IMG/VR virus record: IMGVR_UViG_3300009011_000001
Span: 1-64,000 of that record
Length of the DNA stretch: 64,000 bases
From: a virus
Strand: one strand, 5' to 3'
This document shows positions 8,259 to 17,100 of the stretch, piece by piece (positions within the stretch are counted from its first letter, which is position 1; each line of letters starts with the position of its first letter). A program made the translations under genes and the position numbers. The notes beneath the pieces are model-generated. The model saw only the letters and a program-made list of their open reading frames with translations. It was not told the origin of the DNA and ran no database searches.

Positions 8259-9023
8259 ATGAAACAACATGCGATCATTGATGTGAACATGTTGACGGAT
8301 GCACGGTACGGCGCACTACGCCGCATTGACGAAGCAATCGCCAATGCGGTCGTAGCGTCCGGGGTTTATCGTGAACGGCATCATGACAACTTCGATCTCC
8401 TGACAAATGGTCAAATTGACCGTCAGGAGTATCAAAACCTTTATGCCAGCATGGAGGCAGATACGATCGGTGCGTCGAAAATGACGGACTTCGTTTACTT
8501 CCTTCGCAAGGACATGATTGATGCAAGCAACAGGATGGAGCGAGGCGCTGGCATTACGTCAGTGACCATCGACATCAACCTGTGGCCTTATGAAGACCTG
8601 ACTCCCAATGAGATCAAGATCTTTGTTCGTGCAGTGCGTCGTTATTTCCCGTACAACATCACGGTTAATGCTCTCAGCATACCGTGGGCTGAACTGACGC
8701 CGACGATCGTGGGTAAAACCTACGACATGATAGCGATCTACAACCATGAAGATTGGCTCACCCCCAATCAGGAAGCGCTCATTGAAAGACCGCTCCCTAA
8801 CGTGGTGATGATCACGCCAACGATTGCCTCAAGCGGAACACTGCCCGAGAAAGAAGAAGGTGTGGAAAACCCGTTCAGTGCGAGATCGCTCGTCCTCGTC
8901 AAATTCATTGCGCTGACGTACATCCCGACTGGTTGGGTCTGCCACAACCCGCTTATTCATCTTGAGATACAAAATCGGAAACGTCAAGCATCGCTTCGCC
9001 CTGATCCCGCTCCCCCGGTTTAA
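8259..9023 (+). CDS. Hypothetical protein, 254 residues, overlapping a convergent gene
   Basis: ATG 8259 follows GAGGT. The protein is mixed alpha/beta with motifs such as TSVTIDINLWPYEDLTPNE and PYNITVNALSIPW, and looks like a genuine soluble protein. The last ~24 codons (8953-9023) are antisense to the 3' end of a convergent gene, and the tail RKRQASLRPDPAPPV has a different character from the rest. The shared 71 bp means one of the two C-termini probably tolerates loose constraint. No family recognised. Confidence 0.72.
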   Translation: MKQHAIIDVNMLTDARYGALRRIDEAIANAVVASGVYRERHHDNFDLLTNGQIDRQEYQNLYASMEADTIGASKMTDFVYFLRKDMIDASNRMERGAGITSVTIDINLWPYEDLTPNEIKIFVRAVRRYFPYNITVNALSIPWAELTPTIVGKTYDMIAIYNHEDWLTPNQEALIERPLPNVVMITPTIASSGTLPEKEEGVENPFSARSLVLVKFIALTYIPTGWVCHNPLIHLEIQNRKRQASLRPDPAPPV

Positions 9024-9432
9024 ACTCAACAGGAGGTGGGACGTAGCCTTCAGGGAGAATGGAGTTGATCCGTTGTCCGGTGACTTCGCGTTCTTGCCCA
9101 ACAGCGAGGAATGGATCTCGGCCGGCGAACATTTCGCGGATGCCACGAACGGCGTCGATGGCATTGCGGCCGTTGTCGGTCGCCTTCTCTTCGATGTCGA
9201 GTTTACGGGTGGTGAGTGCTGATTGATCCATGCCGTTGAGGATCTGAATCAGGTCGCCGGGTTTGTCAGGCATCTGCGTACCGCCGACCGTCAGGACGTC
9301 GGCAGCAAAGTAACGCATTTTCTGAGTAAACCGTACAACGGCCATCGGGTCAGTGTCGCGTTCAAGTAAGCCTTGCACTGGCTCTACTCGGTTTGGTCCT
9401 GGCGTTGCTGGGAACGGATCATGATCTTCCAT
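8953..9432 (-). CDS. Hypothetical protein, 159 residues, minus strand
   Basis: ATG 9432 is preceded on the minus strand by GAGGT 8 nt upstream, which favours it over GTG 9435. The sequence looks strongly coding: PNRVEPVQGLLERDTDPMAVVRF, then a charged helical centre (TTRKLDIEEKATDNGRNAIDAVRG) and a proline-rich acidic C-terminus. It is the only minus-strand gene in this plus-strand run, is divergent from 9466 with a 33-nt gap, and overlaps its convergent neighbour by 71 bp. Function unknown. A small packaging or structural adaptor is possible but unsupported. Confidence 0.75.
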   Translation of the reverse strand: MEDHDPFPATPGPNRVEPVQGLLERDTDPMAVVRFTQKMRYFAADVLTVGGTQMPDKPGDLIQILNGMDQSALTTRKLDIEEKATDNGRNAIDAVRGIREMFAGRDPFLAVGQEREVTGQRINSILPEGYVPPPVEFKPGERDQGEAMLDVSDFVSQDE

Positions 9433-9465
9433 CACTGCTTACCTCTTTCCCTCTAAGGAGGGGAC

Positions 9466-9984
9466 ATGTTAAAACAATGGTTAATGAAACTGCTTCGCCG
9501 ACCAGCGGCAGTGGAACCTGAACCTGAACCAGAGCCATTGTCTGATGATCCATGGAAAAGGAGCCAACAGCTTTCTGCTCCTGCTTACATGCTGATGCTG
9601 GATGAGCTTAGCGTCGATCATTTTGACTACTCGGTCAATGTCTGTAGCGATAACATTTACGAGTTATTGGCGTGGCTCGAAATCTCTATACGATGCATTG
9701 AAACCGAGGGTTCGGTCACGGAAGAATGGAAACTGGACCAAAGGCTACGTGAACCGATGACGATTGTGGATTACTACTTCCACGACAAGACGGGTTACTG
9801 GCATCCTCAGGAAGTGTGGATTCAGGTGCTCGAAAAGATCCGAATCATACATCATCTACTTGACGTGAAGGAGATTACTCCTAACCACGTTTACTACGCT
9901 TACATGCGCAAATACTTGACCGTAGTTGTCAGGGACGTTGTGCAGGTATTGGAAACCACTCTCGCTTTCAGCAACAAATCCTAA
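9466..9984 (+). CDS. Hypothetical acidic protein, 172 residues
   Basis: ATG 9466 has a perfect AAGGAGG upstream. A basic start (MLKQWLMKLLRRP) is followed by a Glu-Pro repeat (EPEPEPEP, about residues 17-24) that probably acts as a stiff linker, then a helical domain rich in Tyr and Trp (TIVDYYFHDKTGYWHPQEVW). No catalytic motif seen. The basic amphipathic N-terminus followed by a linker could tether the protein to a membrane or partner, which is inference. Confidence 0.75.
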   Translation: MLKQWLMKLLRRPAAVEPEPEPEPLSDDPWKRSQQLSAPAYMLMLDELSVDHFDYSVNVCSDNIYELLAWLEISIRCIETEGSVTEEWKLDQRLREPMTIVDYYFHDKTGYWHPQEVWIQVLEKIRIIHHLLDVKEITPNHVYYAYMRKYLTVVVRDVVQVLETTLAFSNKS

Positions 9985-10038
9985 AGTCAGACCATCGCTT
10001 ATGCGTAAGCCTGCACACGTTTAAAGGATATTACCGCC

Positions 10039-10476
10039 ATGACGACTCGCAAGAGATCACAACGGTCCACGTTTCGTGAACTGCTGCTTGATCACACGAA
10101 GAAACTTGACCTCAGCGAAAACGAGCTCGCCACTCTACTTCGCGACATGCTGCTCACCCATGGGATCTCACCGTCGCAGTGGGACAAAATGGCCGACCTG
10201 TATTACAGAAGGCTCAACACTAACTCGAAAGGGGAAGTGGATCTTCTGAAGGTCACGCACGATAAGAGTAACATGGCCAAGGCTCTGGCTAAGGACTCCA
10301 TCCCCTGGCGTCGATTCACTGCAGCAATTAACATCCTCGGTGTTAAGAGCTACAAGATCGCCGTGGAACTTGAGTTCCCGAATGACGTCACCTACAAACA
10401 TGAAGTACTGGTAAGGAACCGGACGTATGGCCAGCCCGCACTCGATGAAGACGAGGACGATGACAATGGCGAATGA
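10039..10476 (+). CDS. Hypothetical basic protein, 145 residues
   Basis: ATG 10039 follows AAGGA. The N-terminus is basic (TTRKRSQRSTFRELL), the middle helical, and the C-terminus ends in a run of acidic residues (DEDEDDDNGE). An HTH-like arrangement around residues 25-60 (SENELATLLRDMLLTHGISPSQWDKMADLYYRRL) is suggestive but not diagnostic. The acidic tail overlaps the start of the next gene by 11 nt. Function unknown. Confidence 0.73.
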   Translation: MTTRKRSQRSTFRELLLDHTKKLDLSENELATLLRDMLLTHGISPSQWDKMADLYYRRLNTNSKGEVDLLKVTHDKSNMAKALAKDSIPWRRFTAAINILGVKSYKIAVELEFPNDVTYKHEVLVRNRTYGQPALDEDEDDDNGE

Positions 10477-10951
10477 GCTGCCCGATCCGAAAATGGATAA
10501 CAAAGATCATATTCGAATCGATCTAAACGCAGCCACTCGTCTTGGGCGCCTCCTGCCGTTGTTGGCGGACGTCAAAGTCAGCCACCCTACTCTCGGTGTC
10601 TTTCGAACCGGACAAGGGCTGTGGGAATACCTCAAGATCGATCAGGATGTAGTCGAACGAGACATTGAGGAGCTTCGAGTCGCCAGCGGCTTCGACGCAA
10701 AGAAGATCAGCGATAAGTATCAGCCCAAGTGGAACAAAGCGCTCAGGAATGAAATCAAGTTGGCCATGCGATCCAAGATCGAGGACAACGAAGAGATCTA
10801 CAAAGCTTTCGTTGAGAGCGTACTTCCATTCCGCTATTACCACATGTTGCGCAACAAGAAAGTGATTGAACCGAAAGAAACAGTTTGGGTAGCCGAATGG
10901 CTTAACGAACTACGAAAAGAGTTGAAAGAAAAAGTTAGCAAGACGAAGTGA
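10466..10951 (+). CDS. Hypothetical protein, 161 residues
   Basis: ATG 10466 is chosen because GAGG at 10453-10456 is 9 nt away. An earlier in-frame ATG at 10427 lies deep in the previous gene. The sequence resembles the previous protein in length and charge pattern, and the two are translationally coupled. The second half is helical and highly charged (KWNKALRNEIKLAMRSKIEDNEEIY; ending ELRKELKEKVSKTK). It is closed by the strong terminator at 10956-10985. Function unknown. Confidence 0.73.
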   Translation: MANELPDPKMDNKDHIRIDLNAATRLGRLLPLLADVKVSHPTLGVFRTGQGLWEYLKIDQDVVERDIEELRVASGFDAKKISDKYQPKWNKALRNEIKLAMRSKIEDNEEIYKAFVESVLPFRYYHMLRNKKVIEPKETVWVAEWLNELRKELKEKVSKTK

Positions 10952-10955
10952 TCAA

Positions 10956-11005
10956 ATACAGCAGAGGCGAAAGCCTCTGCTGTATGCCCTTCTTTCTTTT
11001 TTTTT
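10956..11005 (+). terminator. Rho-independent-type terminator
   Basis: ATACAGCAGAGGC / GCCTCTGCTGTAT (13-bp stem, GAAA tetraloop, 10956-10985) is followed by a long T-rich tract to about 11005. It is 5 nt after the stop at 10951. The outer pairs ATACAG/CTGTAT are those shared by the hairpin family in this window. Confidence 0.88.
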
Positions 11006-11039
11006 GTTTATCATGTGAACCAAACTGAGGGTGGGGTCA

Positions 11040-12047
11040 ATGAGTAGTCGTCTTTCAAACACGATCTTCCAAACCAACGGTCGTGACGCAATGATCGTTG
11101 AGGATGCCTACCGCATCTCGAACGACGCACCAAAGAACACCGTCTTTGATTCCCTTAAAGGGGTTTACTCTGACGGCATTGAGGGACTGAAGACTAACAC
11201 CAGTTCCGTTAAAGAATTAACCAACCTTATTCTGAGTGCTAAGCGTGGCACAGTGGATAAGGCAGATATGTTCGAACGCGCATTGAGTGCGATGGGTTCG
11301 TCCCTTCCATCTCTGCTGGGTTCGATCGGTGGTGCGCTTAAGAACCAACTGGCCTCTGTCGCCGGTACTCTCATCGGACCTGATGCTGAGAAGAACGTTA
11401 ACATCATTTACGGAAACCTTGACAAGATCATCAAGGTGGCTGGTGTTAACGACATCGATGGTCTCGCTGAGATTGTCAATGAGCTGACTGGCAATAGCGA
11501 CCTGATGAAGGTCATCAACATCGAGGCCGAAGCCGCCATCCTTGGTGGTATCACGCAACAGTTGCTGCGGTATGGCATTCCTGATCTTGTCGACGACGTC
11601 ATGGCGCAGTCGGCCAGCGACGAGGCAATCAAGAAGGCTTACCAGTTCGTCTCCACCGATTCCATTGTGGGCACGGACCTTGCAACCATCAACCGAGTGC
11701 TCGACAAGATTGGTCTGGCTGCGTATTTGGAAGTCAATCCGAATCCGATCAAGAACATCTTGGGCAGTTTCTATTTCGGTACCGATGACACGATCGATAA
11801 GTGGCCTGCAAAACGAGCGCTGTTGCTCAGCACCCTGAACCGGATCGACCCACATTGGGAAGAGTACAATCGTAACGGGACCTACGTGAAAGATCTGAAT
11901 GCCTTCACGACAGCATCAACCGATGCGAAGAAGCTGCTGAACATGGCAGATCCTGAAGCACTACTTACACTGATCGGTCCGTCATTCTTGTCGACTGGTG
12001 TGAGTTCGGTCATGAAAACCCTCTACCCTGAAGCCTACATCACCTAA
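11040..12047 (+). CDS. Hypothetical protein, 335 residues (virion-like)
   Basis: ATG 11040 (MSSRLSNTIF...) with GAGG 9 nt upstream. The upstream GTG at 11031 overlaps that site. The protein is helical and Ala/Gly/Leu-rich, with glycine-spaced hydrophobic stretches (SLPSLLGSIGGALKNQLASVAGTLIG) that could be a hydrophobic hairpin. Such segments also occur in the internal head-type proteins at 30-33 kb. It forms a single-gene unit between two hairpins. Function unknown. Confidence 0.75.
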   Translation: MSSRLSNTIFQTNGRDAMIVEDAYRISNDAPKNTVFDSLKGVYSDGIEGLKTNTSSVKELTNLILSAKRGTVDKADMFERALSAMGSSLPSLLGSIGGALKNQLASVAGTLIGPDAEKNVNIIYGNLDKIIKVAGVNDIDGLAEIVNELTGNSDLMKVINIEAEAAILGGITQQLLRYGIPDLVDDVMAQSASDEAIKKAYQFVSTDSIVGTDLATINRVLDKIGLAAYLEVNPNPIKNILGSFYFGTDDTIDKWPAKRALLLSTLNRIDPHWEEYNRNGTYVKDLNAFTTASTDAKKLLNMADPEALLTLIGPSFLSTGVSSVMKTLYPEAYIT

Positions 12048-12050
12048 CAG

Positions 12051-12082
12051 CATACAGCCAGCCCTTGCGGGCTGGCTGTATG
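12051..12082. terminator. Bidirectional hairpin between convergent genes
   Basis: CATACAGCCAGCCC / GGGCTGGCTGTATG, a perfect 14-bp stem with a TTGC loop, fills the 39-nt gap between convergent stops at 12047 and 12087. Same outer-stem family. Confidence 0.8.
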
Positions 12083-12086
12083 TCGG

Positions 12087-14045
12087 CTATGGCCGGTCTG
12101 TGGGTCTTGATACAGCTTTGATAATGTCACCGGGTAGGCTGTTCATCAAACCGCTTACAACGCGGTCTGGCGACTTCCACTGGTTATACGCTGCTCGACT
12201 CTGAGCCATGTTCAGCTGCCACTTACGCGTACTGTTGATCATGGTGTTCAAAGGCAAGCCGCCCAGCGTCGCCATCCAGTCAGTCCATTTGTTGTCTTCA
12301 CTGTACGTCGACTTGTTCAAAGCAGTCGCAGCAGTAACGCCCGCGCTACCTGCAACAACTTCAGCACCGGCCGTAAGAGCACCGGACAAACCGCTGAAGG
12401 CTGGGTTGATTGGCATCGACATGATGGTAGACAAGTCCACGATCGTGATGTGTACGTCGATACCCAATACCTGCCCGCCACGTTTCCAGCCCACATCGCC
12501 CACACCCCGCTCGATGGTCAGCGATTCCACCATGCCTTCACGAATCAACGTGTGACCTTGGTTGAACACTTCGAGCAGAGGAGGGCCATCGTAGGACGCC
12601 ATACCCGTAGCACGAGGCAAGGACATTGCCAAGATACCACCCAAAGGAATCATCAGGTTCTTCAATCGAACCCAATCATCGCCTGCCCACGAACGAAGAG
12701 GAATGGTAAACGTAGTCCGGTTCAAGTCTGCAGATGACGATTCGTACATCTTCTGAATGTCAGCAAACGAGTTACCGGCCAGCGCTACCAGACCTTCGAG
12801 CTGTGCAGATTCAAGGATACCCTTGGCGACGTTAGAGACCACCTCAACGGCTTTACCAACAAACCCTGCCACGTTACCATCCGCCAGGTTAAAACGCGCC
12901 ATACGAGCTTTGGAGCTCATTGCGTTGATCTCTGTCTTGATGGATGGCTCTGTCGCTTGGTTGTTGAAAGAGTCGCTGTTGGTTGGGGTGAAGTTTACAC
13001 GCAGAGTAACGAAGTCCGCACCCATGTGACGTTCGGATGTGTACGCGTTACCCGCTTTTGTCCACCAGCCTTGGTCGTCGTTTTCGTCTGGATACTTCTC
13101 GGAGTTATACGAATCCTTCTCGTTGTACTTACCGAGGAATGCAAGGTACGCAGACTCGTAGTCGGCCAGAGAGGCGCCAGGATCGTCAAGATCCATCAAC
13201 GAGTTATCCACACCGTCGTAGAGGATGCGGTTGAACTCGTCAGCGCGTTTTGCTGGGTCACCGGTCAGGTTAGCCAGAGCATCGTCCATCTTCTCGCGAT
13301 AGCGGTTAGCCAGACGTTGCGCTTTGGTCGACATACGGAACACGTCGATCCCGCCATCCGTCATCACGATACCGTCGTTCAGCACACGGTTCATGGACCC
13401 AATGTCTGCAGTCCCCGGAATGGTCAGTGGATCGAAGTAACGTTTTTGAGCATCGTTCGTGAAGTGAGGGGAAAGACCCATGTTCACAAACATCCCGTTC
13501 ACAAAACCACTGTACGCCAGCCAGTACGAGTACATGGCAGGTTTCAAGTAGTAGTACTTCGAACGAGGCATGCCTACGAAGAACTTAAACATCGAGCCGG
13601 CCAGAATGAACGGCTGCAGAGGAAGCGTACCAATAAAGCCCGCTACCTTACCGATGCTAAACCACAGATCAGGCGCACGGCCCGTACGGGCCATGGAACC
13701 TGCGTGAACGTTGTAGAAGTTACCGAAGAAGTTCGTCAGCGAGTTGAACTGAGGAACGCCACAGCGGATGTGAACCAGCTGAGCGTTATCGTCCAAGATC
13801 TCGCTATACCACCGACCCATGGGTTCAGCACTGGAGAAGATCGATGGGTGGCTGATATCGCAGTTCTCTGTGAATTGCGATAGCGGGTTAATTGCCCAAT
13901 GCCCGCCCATTGTTGTATCGATAAACTTGCGAGACGAAGATGTGCGAAAACGCCGATTGTTGTCCACCGAGTCAGACAAAGAACTGGGTGGAGCCAGAAA
14001 CGCGTGTCCAGCCCAGCTCTTGTCTAGCACGTACTTACGCGCCAT
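12087..14045 (-). CDS. Large virion structural protein (tail/baseplate candidate)
   Basis: A 652-residue protein. ATG 14045 (MARKYVLDKSW) is favoured by AAGGGG 8 nt upstream; a GTG at 14052-14054 is the alternative. The sequence is rich in aromatic residues and glycine (YYYLKPAMYSYWLAYSGF, NFFGNFYNVHAGSM). A C-terminal segment, GVGDVGWKRGGQVLGIDVHI, reads like a beta-rich structural repeat followed by STIMSMPINPAFSG. It lies directly downstream of the giant transglycosylase gene on the same strand, 60 nt away, as expected for a tail-associated gene. Exact role not recognised; the virion location is inferred from size, composition and neighbour. Confidence 0.72.
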   Translation of the reverse strand: MARKYVLDKSWAGHAFLAPPSSLSDSVDNNRRFRTSSSRKFIDTTMGGHWAINPLSQFTENCDISHPSIFSSAEPMGRWYSEILDDNAQLVHIRCGVPQFNSLTNFFGNFYNVHAGSMARTGRAPDLWFSIGKVAGFIGTLPLQPFILAGSMFKFFVGMPRSKYYYLKPAMYSYWLAYSGFVNGMFVNMGLSPHFTNDAQKRYFDPLTIPGTADIGSMNRVLNDGIVMTDGGIDVFRMSTKAQRLANRYREKMDDALANLTGDPAKRADEFNRILYDGVDNSLMDLDDPGASLADYESAYLAFLGKYNEKDSYNSEKYPDENDDQGWWTKAGNAYTSERHMGADFVTLRVNFTPTNSDSFNNQATEPSIKTEINAMSSKARMARFNLADGNVAGFVGKAVEVVSNVAKGILESAQLEGLVALAGNSFADIQKMYESSSADLNRTTFTIPLRSWAGDDWVRLKNLMIPLGGILAMSLPRATGMASYDGPPLLEVFNQGHTLIREGMVESLTIERGVGDVGWKRGGQVLGIDVHITIVDLSTIMSMPINPAFSGLSGALTAGAEVVAGSAGVTAATALNKSTYSEDNKWTDWMATLGGLPLNTMINSTRKWQLNMAQSRAAYNQWKSPDRVVSGLMNSLPGDIIKAVSRPTDRP

Positions 14046-14078
14046 AACGAACACCCCTTGGAGTTAAACAAAAGAGGC

Positions 14079-14098
14079 GGAGGCGGTTTCCCGCCTCC
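14079..14098 (-). terminator. Hairpin between two minus-strand virion genes
   Basis: GGAGGCGG/CCGCCTCC with a 4-base loop, followed on the minus strand by a T-rich stretch. It sits just after the stop of the giant gene (14105) and before the start of the next. It may attenuate or process the transcript. Confidence 0.65.
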
Positions 14099-14104
14099 TT
14101 ATCC

Positions 14105-17100
14105 TCAGGTCACTGCCTGTCCACGTTGGGTCTGTACAGGAGATTTCCGAGCAGGTTCCATCTGTCTCGGAGCAGGAGTTGGAGCGGGTTGTCCCGGACT
14201 ACCGCCACCGGTGCCTTTATTCACGAGCTGCATGATCGCTTGGCGGATTGCCAGGATGTTGCCATCCATCGATTGAGCCACCAGCAGATGTTGCTGCAAG
14301 AGTCCGTTTATGTCGCTGGACGCTTGAGCTTGCTGCTCATAATTTTTAGCAACAGTGTCAGCAGCGGCTGCACGAGAGGCCGTCGGTTGCGCACCCACCT
14401 TAGGAGCAGGAGGAGGCACAAACGCTGGAGCGGCGCCAGTATCAGCAACCGGAGTTGCAGCACCGCCGCCAGTCGGAGCAGTCCCGTTGACTTCCTGAGC
14501 GATGTCAGCCGTCATTGGAGCGCTTGGACGCGGCGTCACTTGTGTAGCGCTAGGCGTGCCGGCTGCAGCACCGTTAGCAGCGTTGGCCGCATCCAGTGCC
14601 GAAACAGCCGCACCAGCCCCAGTTGTGTTTTGACCATCTTCTTCAGCACCACCGGTATTAAACGCCGGAGCCGCACCAGACTTGTCGATCGCCACACCGC
14701 CTTTCGGCCCTTGAGCTGCACCCATCCCTGCTTTCTTCTTCCCGATCTGAATACGACGATCGAGTTCCTGCTTCACCTCACCTACCGAGCGCAATCCATT
14801 TGGACCGTAGAAAACAGACTTGTTGTTTTCAATAGCCGCTGAGCTCACGTAGTTACCGGACGATTCATTGTTCGGAGCTGCCAAGAACTTCTTAGCGCCG
14901 CCAAGACCAAGGAAGTGAGCTGCGTAGAGATCGACATCGCTGACGTTTCCGCCGAGGATAGGCGAGAGCCCTTCGTAGTTTTCCTTGAGGTAGCATGCAC
15001 CGAGAATCGCGTTCGCCCGTGGGTCAGATGGTGGGGTATTAGGAGCAATGCCGTAGGTAGCGCCGTACTTCCTAATCATGTCCGCCCATGTCCCTTTAAC
15101 AAACTGGAACAGACCGAAAGCAATCCCGGAGGATGCATTAGGGTCAAGGCCGGATTCCACAGCTGCCACGTTCAGAGCAATGTTCGGATCGAACCCCACC
15201 ATCTTGGCCGCAGCCGTAATGATCGGACCCATCGCGTCAATGCCCTTACCGGTATTGTTCGGCAGGGAGTTGATGTCACCGCCTGTACCACCACCAGGGT
15301 GCTGTACCTGCGTACCAGACGGACCAGACATCAGCATTGCGCCAGTGCCGTATCCAACGGATTGACCTTTAGCACCGCCCGCTACTGCACCTTGCCCGTA
15401 GATCTTCGCGTAGTTCGAGAGCGTTGGGCCAGATTGGTTTACCCCGGAACCTGAGGCGTTTGCACGCTGGTTACCGAGAGCAGTGTTGAGCAGAGTCTTT
15501 CCGTAATCATTCGGGTCTTGGTTCTTTTGGGCTTCCATCCCCTTGACATCAAGAACCTTCGCATTGTCACCACGGTCCAGTGCATCAATGTAGGACTTAG
15601 TGGAACCCGCCATCTCTTCCAGCAGTTCGCCCGGCCATGGAGAGTTTGCAATCTTCCACACGCTGGTCTGCCCCATTGGGGTATCCGCAACGGCTCGAGT
15701 TGTCTCGTCCAATACCTCGCGCATCAGCACGCCGGTCAGGTTACCTGGAGCATTCTTCGCATCACCGTTGTAACGACGACGAACGGAAATAGCGTACTGC
15801 AAGAATGTTGGGATGAAACGGAAGCGAACCCACTTCTGAACGTCGGCACGCATTACTTCGTTTGCAGGCTTGAAGATGTCGATGGCGCGATTTTCCAGAT
15901 CGTCCATGTTGCCGTTCAAGGTCGCCTTACTTGTCCCGACGTAAGACACCGCAGGCCAGTAGATTTCTTCAACCTTCTGGAGCTGGATGCACTTATCGAG
16001 CTTCATCTCCTTCAGACCGTACGTCTTGTAACGCACAGCTGTTGGGATGTCGAGGCTAGTCTGGATCTTCATCCCTGCCGCAACGCCTGCTACCGTGGTA
16101 GGCAAACGTCCACTGCGTACAGATTGCTGAATGATCAGACCCTTAGCGATCTGTGAAGAATCGCCAAAACCATTCGCAGCCACACCTACAGTCGCTGCAG
16201 CAGCGACCGCATCAACGTTGCCAGTGGCGACAGCGTTGTCCATCTTCATTTTCTTCTGTTCGCCGCCCAGCTTACGGCGACCACGCACCATCTTAATTGC
16301 CGACGCAACGTCACCGGAATCTTCAGTCAACTTCCCATCAAAAGGAGACGTCGCTAGATCGTCGTAGACTTTCTGCATCCCTGGAGCATCGACAGTGCTG
16401 AGGAAGGTCTCGATGTCACCATCGCCAATGCCATCGTCAGCACTGGAAAGATCGGTGGTGTTTCGGATCTTCTGCATGGCGCTACAGTGGGCCAGGAAAA
16501 CCGGTTTGAATCGGTTCTGGATCCACATGAACAACTGGTTGCGGCGTTCCGGATCTTGCGCATCAAATAGATCGAGCACCGACCCCAGTTCCATCTTGCC
16601 TGGATCGATACTTGCCTGGCCATCCTTGGTGACGGTAACGCCTCTCCGGACCATGCCTTCGAGTTGCACCATCATGTTGACGCGTTTTTCATCAGTAGGG
16701 TTCACACCGTACTGAGTCATCCGCAGATAAAGGAGAGGGAATTTCTCAGCTTCGCTGGCCTTGTACATCCGGTAGCCGACATACGCCGCACCACCAACTG
16801 CAAGCGCACCAATTACAACTGGAGCACTCAGCACAGACCCGAGAGCAACGGCGCCCTCAAGAAGCATTGGAGCTGCCCATGTAGCTGCAGCCAATGCACC
16901 GCGACCGGCCCAGCTGCCGAATCGTGCGAGCATACCGCCACCCGGCACTTTCCTGACAAGCTTGCCGCCCTTCTCCATCATCTTGCCGCCGGTGCGGCGC
17001 AGCCATCCTTTCTTACCGCCACCCCGAGCACCACGTCCGCCACGGCCTTTACGACCACCGTGATCTGCGATGTCAGACAAGTCAGCAGCATCTTCCAGCA

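Noticed and set aside
10039-10476. Helix-turn-helix regulator
   Set aside because: The helical segment around residues 25-60 is suggestive but does not meet the HTH pattern closely enough to name it.
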